A stretch of 64,000 nt of DNA. Origin: Atopobiaceae bacterium UBA1367. Its GTDB lineage: Bacteria > Actinomycetota > Coriobacteriia > Coriobacteriales > Atopobiaceae. A model generated the notes under the pieces. The model was not told where the DNA came from, ran no database searches, and was given only the letters and a program-made list of their open reading frames with translations. Each line of letters opens with the position of its first letter. Position 1 is the first letter of the stretch. The stretch is taken from positions 383,910 to 447,909 of the forward strand of contig DBRN01000012.1 of the NCBI GenBank assembly GCA_002305995.1, written 5' to 3'. Shown here in pieces: positions 16,243 through 26,934 of this stretch. The translations under genes and the position numbers were made by a program.

Positions 16243-17192
16243 GGCGAGGATCGAGCGGCCTGAGCTGTCTGCTCGCCATCGACAAGCCGTCGGGGCCGTC
16301 CAGCCACGACGTGGTCAACCGGCTGCGCCGCATCCTCTCCGAGCGTCGCGTCGGGCATGCCGGCACGCTTGACCCGGCGGCCACCGGCGTCCTCGTCGTG
16401 GGGGTCGGACAGGCAACCCGCCTACTGGGCATGCTCGCCCTGGACGACAAGCGCTACGACGCCCGGATAGCCTTTGGGACCAGCACTGACACGGACGATG
16501 CCGAGGGGGAGGCGGTGCGCGAGGCCGCGGTCCCCGCGCGCCTCGCCCAGCCGGCCGTCGCGCGCGCGGCTCTCGCCGCGCTCGAGGGCCCTTGCGACCA
16601 GGTTCCCCCGGCGTATTCCGCCATATCCGTGGATGGCAGGCGAGCCTACGACCGCGCCCGATCGGGCGAGAAGGTCGAGCTCGCCACGCGTCGCGTGACC
16701 ATCCACGAGACGCGCCTCAAGGCCGTCGAGATGGGGACCCCCCTGATCTGGGACTGCTCGTTTCACGTGTCGAAGGGAACCTACGTCAGAAGCATCGCCC
16801 GAGACCTGGGCGAGAGCCTCGGCACGGCGGCTCACCTCTGCGAGCTGCGGCGGATCTCATCGGGGCCGATCGGACTCGACCACTGCACGACGCTCGCCGA
16901 GCTCGAGCTGCTGGGGACCAAGGGCGCGGTCGGGCGTGCCCTCGATCCCGTGGGCGCCCTCATGCTCCCGCGCCACGAGCTGGACGCCCACGAGCTCGAG
17001 GCCGTCGCGGCGGGTCGGCGCATCGCCTGCCGCCCCGTCATGGACCCCGTTTCGGGCACGCGTCTGCCGCGGGACGGCGAGCGCGTCTGCCTGACGTCCG
17101 GGCAGAGGCTCATGGGAGTCTGGGAGGTGCGTGGCGAGCGCCTCGCGTGCGTCTCCAACTTTCCCCAGGGCATCATGGGGGTGAGGTCATGA
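16239..17192 (+). CDS. truB: tRNA pseudouridine(55) synthase TruB
   Basis: This 317-residue enzyme converts U55 in the T-loop of tRNAs to pseudouridine. The catalytic motif GHAGTLDPAATGVL (Asp near residue 47) and KRYDARIAFGTSTDTDDAEG are diagnostic. KGTYVRSIARDLGE near 177 is the conserved C-terminal catalytic-domain motif. A C-terminal PUA-like stretch follows. The GTG start overlaps the nrnA stop in GTGA, implying coupled translation, and its own stop overlaps ribF in ATGA. Confidence 0.93.
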   Translation: MRRGSSGLSCLLAIDKPSGPSSHDVVNRLRRILSERRVGHAGTLDPAATGVLVVGVGQATRLLGMLALDDKRYDARIAFGTSTDTDDAEGEAVREAAVPARLAQPAVARAALAALEGPCDQVPPAYSAISVDGRRAYDRARSGEKVELATRRVTIHETRLKAVEMGTPLIWDCSFHVSKGTYVRSIARDLGESLGTAAHLCELRRISSGPIGLDHCTTLAELELLGTKGAVGRALDPVGALMLPRHELDAHELEAVAAGRRIACRPVMDPVSGTRLPRDGERVCLTSGQRLMGVWEVRGERLACVSNFPQGIMGVRS

Positions 17193-18199
17193 GGCCCTGC
17201 GGCCGTCCGCTCGCCGCCTCGGGCGTCGTGGCGCTCGTGCGGGCCGCGGTTCCCCCTCCCACGCCCGCCTCGCCCCCGCGGCTGCACCGTCCCTCGACCG
17301 TGGCGATCGGGGCCTTCGATGGGGTTCACCTCGGGCATCGGGAGCTCATCTCCTCCTGCGTCCGCGACGCGGCGGCACGGGGGGTGCGATCTGTGGTCGT
17401 CACCTTCGACCCGGATCCCTCCGAGCTCCTCTCGGGCGTCCGCGCCGAGCGACGGCTGCTGTCCATCGACGACCGCGTCGCGCTCTGCCGGGCGCTCGGT
17501 GTCGACAACGTGCTGGTCCTTCCCTTCGTCGAAGGGCTGGCGCTGCTCGGCCCTGAGGAGTTCGTGCGCTACCTGACAGGGCTCCTCGGACCGCTCGTGT
17601 CGGTGCACGTGGGCTCGAACTTCCGGTTCGGGCACCGTGGCTCCGGGACGGTGCGCACGCTCGTCTCGCTTGGGGCGGAGCATGGCTTCTCGGTGGTCGC
17701 CCACGAGCTGCTCGAGCTCGACGGGGCGGCGGTGTCTTCCACGCGCATCCGGAAGCTCCTGGCGGCCGGGCGGGTGCGCGAGGCCGCATCCCTCCTCGGG
17801 CGCCATCACTTCGTGCGTGGCACGGTCGCACACGGAAGGGGGGAGGGGGCCTCGCTTGGCTTCCCGACGGCAAACCTCTGCTGCGACGGCCGCTCATGCA
17901 TGCCCGCCGAGGGCGTCTACGCCTGCGTGGCGAGCGACGGGAGGTCCGCCTGGCCGGCGGCGGCCAATGTGGGCAGGCCGCCCACCTTCAGTAGCGAGCG
18001 CGACACCGCCTTCCTCGAGGCGAACCTGCTGGGCTTCTCGGGGGACCTCTACGGACGAGAGCTTGCGGTGGTCTTCGTGGAGTGGCTGCGCGCCTCTCGG
18101 CCCTTCTCCTCGCTGGAGGAGCTTGAGCGCGTGGTGCGGGGCAACATAGACTGGGTGCGTGAGCACATCGGATGCGAGCGCGTGGAGGTGGGCCTGTGA
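17189..18199 (+). CDS. ribF: Bifunctional riboflavin kinase/FMN adenylyltransferase
   Basis: This 336-residue enzyme makes FMN and then FAD from riboflavin and ATP. The N-terminal nucleotidyltransferase domain carries GAFDGVHLGHR near residues 41-51 and SSTRIRKLL near 184. The C-terminal flavokinase domain has GRGEGASLGFPTANL near 217 and NVGRPPTF near 257. The first 35 residues are a Pro/Ala-rich extension. Its ATG overlaps the truB stop and its stop overlaps dnaG. Flavin supply fits the flavoenzyme-rich window, though the link is only metabolic. Confidence 0.92.
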   Translation: MRPCGRPLAASGVVALVRAAVPPPTPASPPRLHRPSTVAIGAFDGVHLGHRELISSCVRDAAARGVRSVVVTFDPDPSELLSGVRAERRLLSIDDRVALCRALGVDNVLVLPFVEGLALLGPEEFVRYLTGLLGPLVSVHVGSNFRFGHRGSGTVRTLVSLGAEHGFSVVAHELLELDGAAVSSTRIRKLLAAGRVREAASLLGRHHFVRGTVAHGRGEGASLGFPTANLCCDGRSCMPAEGVYACVASDGRSAWPAAANVGRPPTFSSERDTAFLEANLLGFSGDLYGRELAVVFVEWLRASRPFSSLEELERVVRGNIDWVREHIGCERVEVGL

Positions 18200-20016
18200 T
18201 CACCGACGAGGACAAGGAGCGGGTGCGCCAGGCGACCGACGTGCTCGCGCTGGTGGGCGAGACGGTCGAGCTGCGCCGACGCGGCACCACGTTCTGGGGC
18301 TGCTGCCCCTTCCATCAGGAACGTACCCCCTCGTTCCACGTCGACCCGCAGACGGGCCTCTGGAAGTGCTTTGGCTGTGGCGAGTCGGGGGACGTCTTCG
18401 CCTACGTCATGAGGCGCGAGTCGCTGGAGTTTCCCGACGCCATCCGCTACCTCGCCGATCGCGCGGGCATAGAGCTGCAGGAGGAGCGCGGCGGCCGTCG
18501 TGGGCCGCGCAGGAACCGACTGATGGAGGCCCTGGCCGCGGCCGAGGAGTACTACAGCACGATGCTGTTGCGCGGCCGCGGCGCCGGTCCCGACGCCGGC
18601 AGGCGCTACCTAGGCGGCCGCGGCTTTGGCTCCGCCGTGTGCCGCAGCTGGAAGCTGGGCTACGCGCCGGGTCGCGGCGCGCTGGTGGGCCACCTGCGCG
18701 CGCGGGGATTCACGCCGGCGGAGCTGGTGGCCGCCGACCTCGCCCTCGAGAGCGGCGGGCGCCTGCGCGACCGCTTCTACGAGCGCGTGATGTTTCCCAT
18801 CCATGACCGGCAGGGGAGGACCATCGCCTTCGGCGGCCGCGTGCTCGGCGACGGCACCCCGAAGTACCTCAACACCAAAGAGACGCCCGTGTTCCACAAG
18901 TCCAAGCACCTCTTCGCCTTCGACCGCGCCAGGGAGTCGATGGCCGCCACGGGCGAGGCGATCGTCTGCGAGGGTTACACCGACGTCATCGCCCTGCACG
19001 AGGCCGGGCTCACCAACGCCGTGGCCGCGCTCGGCACCTCCTTCTCGGTCGACCACGTGCGTGCGATCTCGGGCTTCGCGAAGCGTCGGATCATCTGCCT
19101 GTTCGACGGCGACGCGGCCGGCCAGCGGGCCGCCGAGCGGGCCGTGCAGTTTCTCGACAAGACGCAGCTCGAGCTGGTGTGCGTGGTGCTGCCCAACAAC
19201 CAGGATCCCGCCGAGTACCTCGCGGACGCCGGGGTCGACGCGATGCGGGATCGCCTGGCCGAGGCGCGCCCGCTCATGGACTTCGTGTTCGAGCGGCGGC
19301 TCGCGTCCTACGACCTGTCGGTGCCCGGCCAGCGCGTGGCGGCGCTCGACAGCCTGGCCGAGGCGCTCGCTCCGCTCAAGGGGTCCGTTCTGCTCGACGG
19401 CTATGCGGCACAGATTGCCCAGATGCTGGGAACCTCCGTGGGCGAGGCCAAGCGCCGCATTCTCGATCGTCCTCAGCGTCGGCGGGAGGCGGCAGACGAG
19501 CCGCAACCCGCATGGGCCGTGGCCGGCGAGGTCGACGCGGACTTCGCGGCCCTCTCGGCGGACGACCGCTTTCAGGTGACGGCCGAGCGCGAGCTGCTGG
19601 CCCTGATGGCCGTCGCCCCCGACGAGGTGCGCCCCCACGGTGAGCGCATGGCGACGTTCACCTGGGCGGACTCGCGCAACGAGGCGATTGCCTGGGCCAT
19701 GCTGGCGACTCCCGGGGGCACCACTCCCGCAGGGGTCGTCGCGGCTGCGGAGGGCGTGGCGCCCGACGCGCCGCGCATCCTCGCGGGCGGGCGCATCGCC
19801 GTGCTCGAGGGAATGGACGTCCAGAGCAAGGTCGCGTTCCTGCTCGATGCGGTCGAGCTCGCCTCGTGCAGACGCGAGGTGGAGCAGATTCGCGGCAGGC
19901 TGCGCGCGGCGGGATCGGCGCCCTTGGGAGATGACGCACGGCGCCTCTTCCGTCGGGCCACCGACCTGCAGAGGAGGATAGGAGAATTGTCAACGCACAT
20001 GCCAACCATTGTTTGA
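18196..20016 (+). CDS. dnaG: DNA primase DnaG
   Basis: This 606-residue primase synthesises RNA primers at replication forks. The N-terminal zinc ribbon (CCPFHQERTPSF with CFGCGESGD) lies near residues 36-70. The Toprim core has CEGYTDVIALHEAG near 257 and FDGDAAGQRA near 300. The C-terminal helicase-interaction domain is weakly conserved, as usual. The start is the GTG at 18196, overlapping the ribF stop in GTGA. dnaG followed by rpoD is the ancient macromolecular-synthesis order. Confidence 0.95.
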   Translation: MITDEDKERVRQATDVLALVGETVELRRRGTTFWGCCPFHQERTPSFHVDPQTGLWKCFGCGESGDVFAYVMRRESLEFPDAIRYLADRAGIELQEERGGRRGPRRNRLMEALAAAEEYYSTMLLRGRGAGPDAGRRYLGGRGFGSAVCRSWKLGYAPGRGALVGHLRARGFTPAELVAADLALESGGRLRDRFYERVMFPIHDRQGRTIAFGGRVLGDGTPKYLNTKETPVFHKSKHLFAFDRARESMAATGEAIVCEGYTDVIALHEAGLTNAVAALGTSFSVDHVRAISGFAKRRIICLFDGDAAGQRAAERAVQFLDKTQLELVCVVLPNNQDPAEYLADAGVDAMRDRLAEARPLMDFVFERRLASYDLSVPGQRVAALDSLAEALAPLKGSVLLDGYAAQIAQMLGTSVGEAKRRILDRPQRRREAADEPQPAWAVAGEVDADFAALSADDRFQVTAERELLALMAVAPDEVRPHGERMATFTWADSRNEAIAWAMLATPGGTTPAGVVAAAEGVAPDAPRILAGGRIAVLEGMDVQSKVAFLLDAVELASCRREVEQIRGRLRAAGSAPLGDDARRLFRRATDLQRRIGELSTHMPTIV

Positions 20017-20062
20017 GACGTGGGAACAATGGGTATCATTCCTACGTTTTTCTGTTGAAAGG

Positions 20063-21427
<1,365 letters not shown>

Positions 21428-21602
21428 GCCACGACAGCCTCGGGAGACGGGCGAGGGCACACATGGCGGGGGCATCGTTGCGGCGGTGTCCCCGCCTGCT
21501 TTCGTATAGGGCCGAGCTGGCGTTGGCCGCGCGATGACCGTGCTCCCGGCCTGAGCTTGGAGCTTGGCATTGGCGACGCTCACTCGTTGGCTCTGGTCGA
21601 GA

Positions 21603-22071
21603 TGGAAAGGAAAATGCCGACCTGTGCGGGGTCGAGGGCCATGGTGGAAAGGAAAACCAAGAGTTGTGCGAGGCTTCGGTTCGTGACGGAAAGAGTTTTG
21701 CCGAGTTGTGACCTCTACCGGAAAGCTTTTTCTCGACTTGTGACCGTTTGAGCCAGGGGCGGAAAGGTTTCTCCCGACTTCTGACCCCCATCGGCCCGCA
21801 CAACTCGGGTTTTCCCTTTCCGGAGGAAGTGCGCGTTGCGCACAACTCGGCATTTTCCTTTCCAGGGTCAGGCATCCTCTCGCACAACTCACGAATTCCC
21901 TTTCCAAGGTCGGATACCTTCTCGTACAACTTGGGATTCCCTTTCCAAGGTCGGATACCTTCTCGCACAGGTTGAGGCTTTTCAATCCACGGTAAGCTCA
22001 AGGTCCGCACAACTCGGCATTTTCCTTTCTGGCGTACGGTCCGACCCCTCACAAGTCCGAAAGGGACCCCG
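21603..22071. repeat. Opposed two-arm array of phased 42-bp repeats, locus 2
   Basis: Left arm: five units in reverse orientation (GGAAAGG...TTGTGCG), the TTGTG-type ends at 21626, 21668, 21710, 21742 and 21783. Right arm: seven forward units (CGCACAACTCGG...CTTTCC), CACAA starts at 21799, 21841, 21883, 21925, 21966, 22008 and 22050. Spacing is 42 bases, with single exceptions of 41 and one of 32 (one helical turn less). The CACAA ends face the centre near 21790. Same family as 1-274. No cas genes, and cores are degenerate, so not CRISPR. The rest of 21428-22188 holds only the possible rpoD terminator and the tRNA promoter. Confidence 0.85.
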
Positions 22072-22138
22072 AAAGGGACCCTGCATCCCGTCTCGTCCTG
22101 CATCCCTCAGAAGCCACCGATGGGCCAGAAAAAAGTGC

Positions 22139-22166
22139 TTGCGCTGGCGGCTCGAATCCCTATACT
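22139..22166 (+). promoter_or_regulatory. tRNA-Asn promoter
   Basis: TTGCGC at 22139-22144 and TATACT at 22161-22166, 16-base spacer, placing the transcript start about 15 bases before the mature tRNA. Confidence 0.6.
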
Positions 22167-22188
22167 GGATATCTGCGCGACAACATAT

Positions 22189-22263
22189 TCCCCGGTGGCG
22201 CAGTGGTAGCGCAGCGGACTGTTAATCCGTATGTCGTAGGTTCGAATCCTACCCGGGGAGCCA
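22189..22263 (+). tRNA. tRNA-Asn (anticodon GTT)
   Basis: A 75-base cloverleaf with the 3' CCA encoded. The acceptor stem TCCCCGG pairs with CCGGGGA. The D-arm contains AGTGGTAG, the anticodon loop is CTGTTAA between GCGGA/TCCGT-type stems, and the T-arm has GGTTCGAATCC. A hairpin with a T-rich tail at 22275-22301 terminates it. The gene lies between the repeat array and the cell-wall locus. Confidence 0.95.
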
Positions 22264-22274
22264 GGTCACTCCAG

Positions 22275-22301
22275 GAGCCTCCGTGCGGAGGTTCTTGTCT
22301 T
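22275..22301 (+). terminator. Terminator after tRNA-Asn
   Basis: GAGCCTCC pairs with GGAGGTTC (one G-U) around GTGC, followed by TTGTCTT. The remaining 22302-22590 shows no gene I can support. A weak promoter (TTGGCA at 22594, TATATC at 22619) may serve tagD. Confidence 0.6.
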
Positions 22302-22641
22302 ATATGGATGCCAAGCTGCAACATGCTCGTGCGCACAGGTTGGCCAGTGCCGGCGCGTCCGATGTGTCAGGGCCTGTGCATGCGGTATGGCAGCGACGGA
22401 GGCGTGCGTCACCCAGGTCCGCACAGAGCATCAGGTCCCGGATCGGGACCGCCGCTGGTTGCGAGGCCATCCTGTGCATCACCGCATCCGTCTTCCCCAG
22501 CGAGGGGCGTTGATTGATTGAGATCCGAGACAACTCCAGGAGAGTCGCTGGTGGAACTGGCTGTCGGCCGACAAAGCTCGGGGGAGATCTCCCTTGGCAT
22601 GTGATAAAGTGTGAAAAATATATCAGCATGGAAGGACATTC

Positions 22642-23130
22642 ATGGGATACAGGAATGATGCGATCGACACCGAGGCGAAGGCTTCGGCTACCGAGGTGAG
22701 CAGCGACGGCTCGTACAAGGGCCTGCGCCGCGTTCTCACCTATGGAACGTTCGACCTGTTTCACTTCGGTCATATTCGCCTGCTGCGCAGGGCTGCGCAG
22801 CTGGGCGACTATCTCGTGGTGGCGCTCTCCACCGACGAGTTCAACGCTGGCAAGGGCAAGAAGTCGTTCTATGACTACGCCACCCGCAAGGAGATGCTCG
22901 AGGCCATCCGCTATGTCGATCTCGTGATTCCAGAGAACTGCTGGGAGCAGAAGATTGACGACGTCAAGCGGTACGGCATCGACGTCGTGGTCATGGGTGG
23001 TGACTGGGCGGGCAGCGACCGCTTCGAGCACCTCAAGGAATACTGTGATGTGGTCTACCTCGACCGTACGCCTGGCATCTCCACGTCGCAGGTAAAGCAG
23101 CACCTCAAAACGGGCAAGGACGCTCAGTAG
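22642..23130 (+). CDS. tagD: Glycerol-3-phosphate cytidylyltransferase
   Basis: This 162-residue enzyme makes CDP-glycerol from CTP and glycerol-3-phosphate, the donor for poly(glycerol phosphate) wall or lipid-linked polymers. Diagnostic motifs are GTFDLFHFGHIRLL near residues 35-48 (HxGH class) and RTPGISTSQ near 146. It has about 25 extra residues at the N-terminus compared with typical TagD. GGAAGGA lies before the ATG. It is the first gene of the wall locus, and the CDP-glycerol transferase domain of the next gene is its obvious consumer. Confidence 0.9.
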   Translation: MGYRNDAIDTEAKASATEVSSDGSYKGLRRVLTYGTFDLFHFGHIRLLRRAAQLGDYLVVALSTDEFNAGKGKKSFYDYATRKEMLEAIRYVDLVIPENCWEQKIDDVKRYGIDVVVMGGDWAGSDRFEHLKEYCDVVYLDRTPGISTSQVKQHLKTGKDAQ

Positions 23131-23188
23131 GCAATCCCCACATCGCATCACATCACATCGCGTATAGGTGTCACGAAGAGGTAGCGCC

Positions 23189-26100
23189 ATGATCAGGCAG
23201 GATGATTCGAGCAGGGCTGTCGTGCGGCAGGAGTACGATCCCGATGTGTCACTCATCGAGAATCCCGTCGTGTCGTGCATCGTTCCGATGTACAACGTGC
23301 GCGAGGACGTCGCGGAGTGCATAGACTCGATCATCAACCAGACGCTTAAGGACCTGCAGATCATCTTGGTCGATGATGGCTCAACTGACGATACGGGTGA
23401 CATCGCACGCGAGTTTGCCCTGCGCTATCCGAACGTGGAGTACCATCGCAAGCCCAACGGCGGCCTCGGACATGCGCGCAACTACGGTGTGCGGTATGCG
23501 CGCGGCGAATGGCTGATGTTTCCCGACTCCGACGACATCATCGTCGAGGACGCCCTTGAGGGCATGGTCGACCTGGGCGAGCGACACCACAGCGACATGG
23601 TCATCGGCGATGCCGTCAGGTTCGACACCAAGCGCGAGTTCAGCAGCGGCCTCCATCGCAGGGCATTTGGCAACATGCGGGAGGTCAGCCACATCACTCA
23701 GAACCATGACCTGCTCTACGACACCACGGCGTGGAACAAGCTGTTCAGGCGTGACTTCTTCGTGCGCCACGGCTTTGCGTGGGTGGAGGGCAGGCTCTAT
23801 GAGGACATTCCCGTGACGATACCCGCGCATTTCGAGGCGAACAACGTCGCATTCCTCGACAAGGTGGTGTATAGGTGGCGCGTGCGCGACGGTCAGAGCG
23901 CGTCCATCACGCAGAAGCGCATGGAACCCACCAACTTCAGGGATCGCTTCCATGCCGTGGTCGAGGTCGACAGGTTCTTCGACGAGAACGTGACCGACGA
24001 GTCGCTCATTGTGGACAAGGACATCAAGTGGCTCACGCTTGACCTCAAGATGTACATCGACGTCTTCCCCGAGGCAAGCGAGGAGTTCCAGGACGAGGTC
24101 ATGGACACCGTGGCCCATTACATACAGCGCATAAGGCCCGAGGCCTTCGCGCGGGTTCCTGCGGCAACTCGCATCAAGTACCGGTTCATCGCCAACCATG
24201 ACAAGCAACAGCTCCTCTCATTCCTGCAGTACGAGAAGGTCGCGCTCGACACGCTCAAGGTCAGGCGCAAGCACGGTCGCATGTTCGGCAAGTACCCCTT
24301 TGACGGGCTGTCCGAGGCAGACTTCGACATGACCGACGAGCTGCGCTCGTTCTGCCTGCTCACCGAGGTGAGCCACGCATCGTTCGCACATGACCTCCTC
24401 ACGCTCGAGATCGTTGCCCTGATACCGCAGATATCGCAGAAGAGGGTGTCGCTTGCAGCTCGTATCGAGTCGGCCGACGGGACGAGCGTCGCCGACCTTG
24501 CCGTGGAGAGGAACAAGGTCAGGCGGAGGATCGAGATCCGAAACAACCTAGAGTTCAAGAAGGTGCTCGTCAAGAACCAGCCGGTGCGCGAGTTCACCCT
24601 TACCGTGCCGCTGGAGATCCTCAAGGACCTTGAGCCCGGCGATTACGGCGTCATGCTCGACTACACAGACGCCGACCTGCAATGCGTGCCCACGCGGTTG
24701 GGCGGACCGAAGCCCGGTGTCGACCCACGCCCCTTTGCCCATGCGCTGGGAGACAAGATCATCTCCATCTCCTATGACCTCAGCTGGCGTCTGACGCTCA
24801 TTGTGAGGAGTGTCGAGAGCGAGCTGTCGTCGATCGAGTGCAGAGGTGACTCGTTTGAGGTCGTCTTTGGGGATGGGTCAAGCCGCGAGCTGCCGATACC
24901 GAGCGACGATCGTGAGAACGACCGGGGAATCGTCCACGAGGACATCCCGTGTGCGTTGACCCACCCCCTGTTTTTTGTGCGCAAGGGCGCATATCGCTAC
25001 GACCTGACGAACCATGCCAGGGTGGTTGTGCCAGAGGATCTCATGCTCCCGAACGAGGTGGGTCAGAGGGTCGTGCCTGTCCCTGGTTCCGACCATGAGG
25101 TGATCCACGAACGCGACGAGCTCTGGAAGGCCTCTGCGGACAAGCGCGGTCACTTGCGCCTGGAGCGCTACGACCCCGGCATCGTGATGCGTAGCTGCAC
25201 CATCGAGGGGCAGCGCATCACGCTCAGCCTCGACTTCCCCTACGATCGCAAGGTCAGGGATGCGAGGCTTGCCCTCGTTGGGTCGCGCTTTGGTGCCGAG
25301 ATCGATGTCGCGCTTGCCCCGGCTGTTGCCGAGGCGCCTGTGACCCGCTGGACGGCGACCGTCGACCTTGGTGACAGGGAGACGGTCAGTCTGCTGCGTG
25401 ATGACTCGTACCAGCTCATCGCCGACGTCGTGCTCGAGGATGGCACGCGTGTGAAGTGCAACACCTACTCATCGGCTGACCAGGACGACTTGGTCGACGA
25501 GTTCAAGGTCGATGGGTACACCTACACGTTTGATCGTCGTAGCGACCGTCTCTGGCTTGCCGTCACGGGCGATAAGAAGTTCTACGAGGGACGCCTGCGC
25601 CAACAGGTCGTGGAGCGCGTGATCTACCCCGCCATGCGCCTGCTGCCGATCAAGAGCAACCTCGTCATGTTCGAGTCGTACTGGGGCATGTCCGCCGGCT
25701 GCAATCCCAAGGCCATCTACGACTACATTGACCAGCATCATCCTGAGTATGACTGCGTGTGGTCGGTGCGCGACGAGCGCATTCCGGTGGGAGGCCGCGC
25801 CAAGGTCGTCGAGCAGGACAGTCTGCCGTTCTTCTACGCACTGGCACGCTGCAGGTATCTGGTCAACAATGTCAACTTCTGCGATCAGTATGAGAAACGT
25901 CCCGGTCAGATCGAAGTCCAGACCATGCACGGCACGCCGCTCAAGACCCTTGGGCTCGACGTGAAGGACGAGTTCCCTGACGAGAAGACCAAGGAGGACT
26001 TCCTGAGGCGCTGCGGTCGCTGGGACTACCTGATCGTTCAGAGTCCGCGTGTCGAGCAGATCACGCGCTCCTGTTATGCCTACACCAAGGAGTACCTGCG

Positions 26101-26713
26101 TACGGGCTATCCGCGCAATGACGAGCTGCTCAAGCGCAACACGCCCGAGGTTCAGCGTCAGATCAAGGGGCGCCTGGGGGTCGACCCCGACAGCAAGCTC
26201 GTGATCTACATGCCCACCTGGCGCGTGCACGGTCGCTTTGACCTCGAGCTCGACTTCGCGCGCATGGCAAAGCAGCTGGGCGAGGGCTACACCTTTGGCC
26301 TCAGACGCCACTACTTTGCCGTTCCGGGCTTTACGCGGCGCGACCTCATGGGTCCGGCGCTCGACTTTACCTATGAGAGAAGCATCGACGACCTCTATCT
26401 CGCGGCGGACGTGATCATCACCGACTACTCTTCGGTCATGTTCGACTATGCGCTGCTCGATCGGCCCATCCTGTTCTACGTGTACGACCTCGAGGCGTAC
26501 CGCGACGAGCTCCGTGGCTTCAACGTCGATCTCGAGAGCGAGTCCCCCGGCCCCCTGCTCAGGACCTCCGATGAGGTCGTCGAGGCACTGAGGGACCTCG
26601 ACCATGTCAGGCAGGAGTGGGGGGACGCCTTTGCGCGGTTCAAGGACAGCTTCCTGGCCTACGAGACCGACCATTCGACCGAGGATGTGTTCAGTCAGGT
26701 GTTTAGGGGATAG
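23189..26713 (+). CDS. GT2 glycosyltransferase fused to CDP-glycerol glycerophosphotransferase
   Basis: This 1174-residue protein has two catalytic ends. Residues about 25-240 form a GT-A glycosyltransferase 2 domain (SCIVPMYNVREDV, LVDDGSTDDTG, PDSDDI). The last 380 or so form a TagB/TagF-like domain: MFESYWGMSAGCNPKAIYD, QTMHGTPLKTLG, and DYSSVMFDYALLDRPILFY with the conserved Ser/Asp run. The middle 500 residues are beta-rich and unassigned. It likely adds a sugar and then glycerol-phosphate (or a related unit) during wall-polymer synthesis at the inner membrane face. AAGAGGTAG precedes the ATG at 23189. Confidence 0.85.
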   Translation: MIRQDDSSRAVVRQEYDPDVSLIENPVVSCIVPMYNVREDVAECIDSIINQTLKDLQIILVDDGSTDDTGDIAREFALRYPNVEYHRKPNGGLGHARNYGVRYARGEWLMFPDSDDIIVEDALEGMVDLGERHHSDMVIGDAVRFDTKREFSSGLHRRAFGNMREVSHITQNHDLLYDTTAWNKLFRRDFFVRHGFAWVEGRLYEDIPVTIPAHFEANNVAFLDKVVYRWRVRDGQSASITQKRMEPTNFRDRFHAVVEVDRFFDENVTDESLIVDKDIKWLTLDLKMYIDVFPEASEEFQDEVMDTVAHYIQRIRPEAFARVPAATRIKYRFIANHDKQQLLSFLQYEKVALDTLKVRRKHGRMFGKYPFDGLSEADFDMTDELRSFCLLTEVSHASFAHDLLTLEIVALIPQISQKRVSLAARIESADGTSVADLAVERNKVRRRIEIRNNLEFKKVLVKNQPVREFTLTVPLEILKDLEPGDYGVMLDYTDADLQCVPTRLGGPKPGVDPRPFAHALGDKIISISYDLSWRLTLIVRSVESELSSIECRGDSFEVVFGDGSSRELPIPSDDRENDRGIVHEDIPCALTHPLFFVRKGAYRYDLTNHARVVVPEDLMLPNEVGQRVVPVPGSDHEVIHERDELWKASADKRGHLRLERYDPGIVMRSCTIEGQRITLSLDFPYDRKVRDARLALVGSRFGAEIDVALAPAVAEAPVTRWTATVDLGDRETVSLLRDDSYQLIADVVLEDGTRVKCNTYSSADQDDLVDEFKVDGYTYTFDRRSDRLWLAVTGDKKFYEGRLRQQVVERVIYPAMRLLPIKSNLVMFESYWGMSAGCNPKAIYDYIDQHHPEYDCVWSVRDERIPVGGRAKVVEQDSLPFFYALARCRYLVNNVNFCDQYEKRPGQIEVQTMHGTPLKTLGLDVKDEFPDEKTKEDFLRRCGRWDYLIVQSPRVEQITRSCYAYTKEYLRTGYPRNDELLKRNTPEVQRQIKGRLGVDPDSKLVIYMPTWRVHGRFDLELDFARMAKQLGEGYTFGLRRHYFAVPGFTRRDLMGPALDFTYERSIDDLYLAADVIITDYSSVMFDYALLDRPILFYVYDLEAYRDELRGFNVDLESESPGPLLRTSDEVVEALRDLDHVRQEWGDAFARFKDSFLAYETDHSTEDVFSQVFRG

Positions 26714-26934
26714 GCCTCGCGTGCTCGTCAGCGGGAGATCCAGCTGCTCCGGAGGCGTGTCAGCCATGCGGGCCTCCGTCGCGTCATGGCAAACGGTTCC
26801 TTTAATTGTTGCGGAGTTAAGATGGATTGATGCGTGGGTTTTGCGACGCTCACGCATAATGTGAGGGCATATGCTGCGTTTCCGCAGGTGATCCAAGGAG
26901 GCCGTGCATGCCTCACATATGGGAAGGAAACGAC

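Noticed and set aside
22139..22263. tRNA-Asn as an integration site of a mobile island
   Set aside because: No integrase, no direct repeat of the tRNA 3' end seen before 41.5 kb, and the wall locus codon style is like the rest.
22300..23403. 367-residue minus-strand frame opposite tagD
   Set aside because: Antisense to clearly coding tagD and the GT2 start; no family resemblance.
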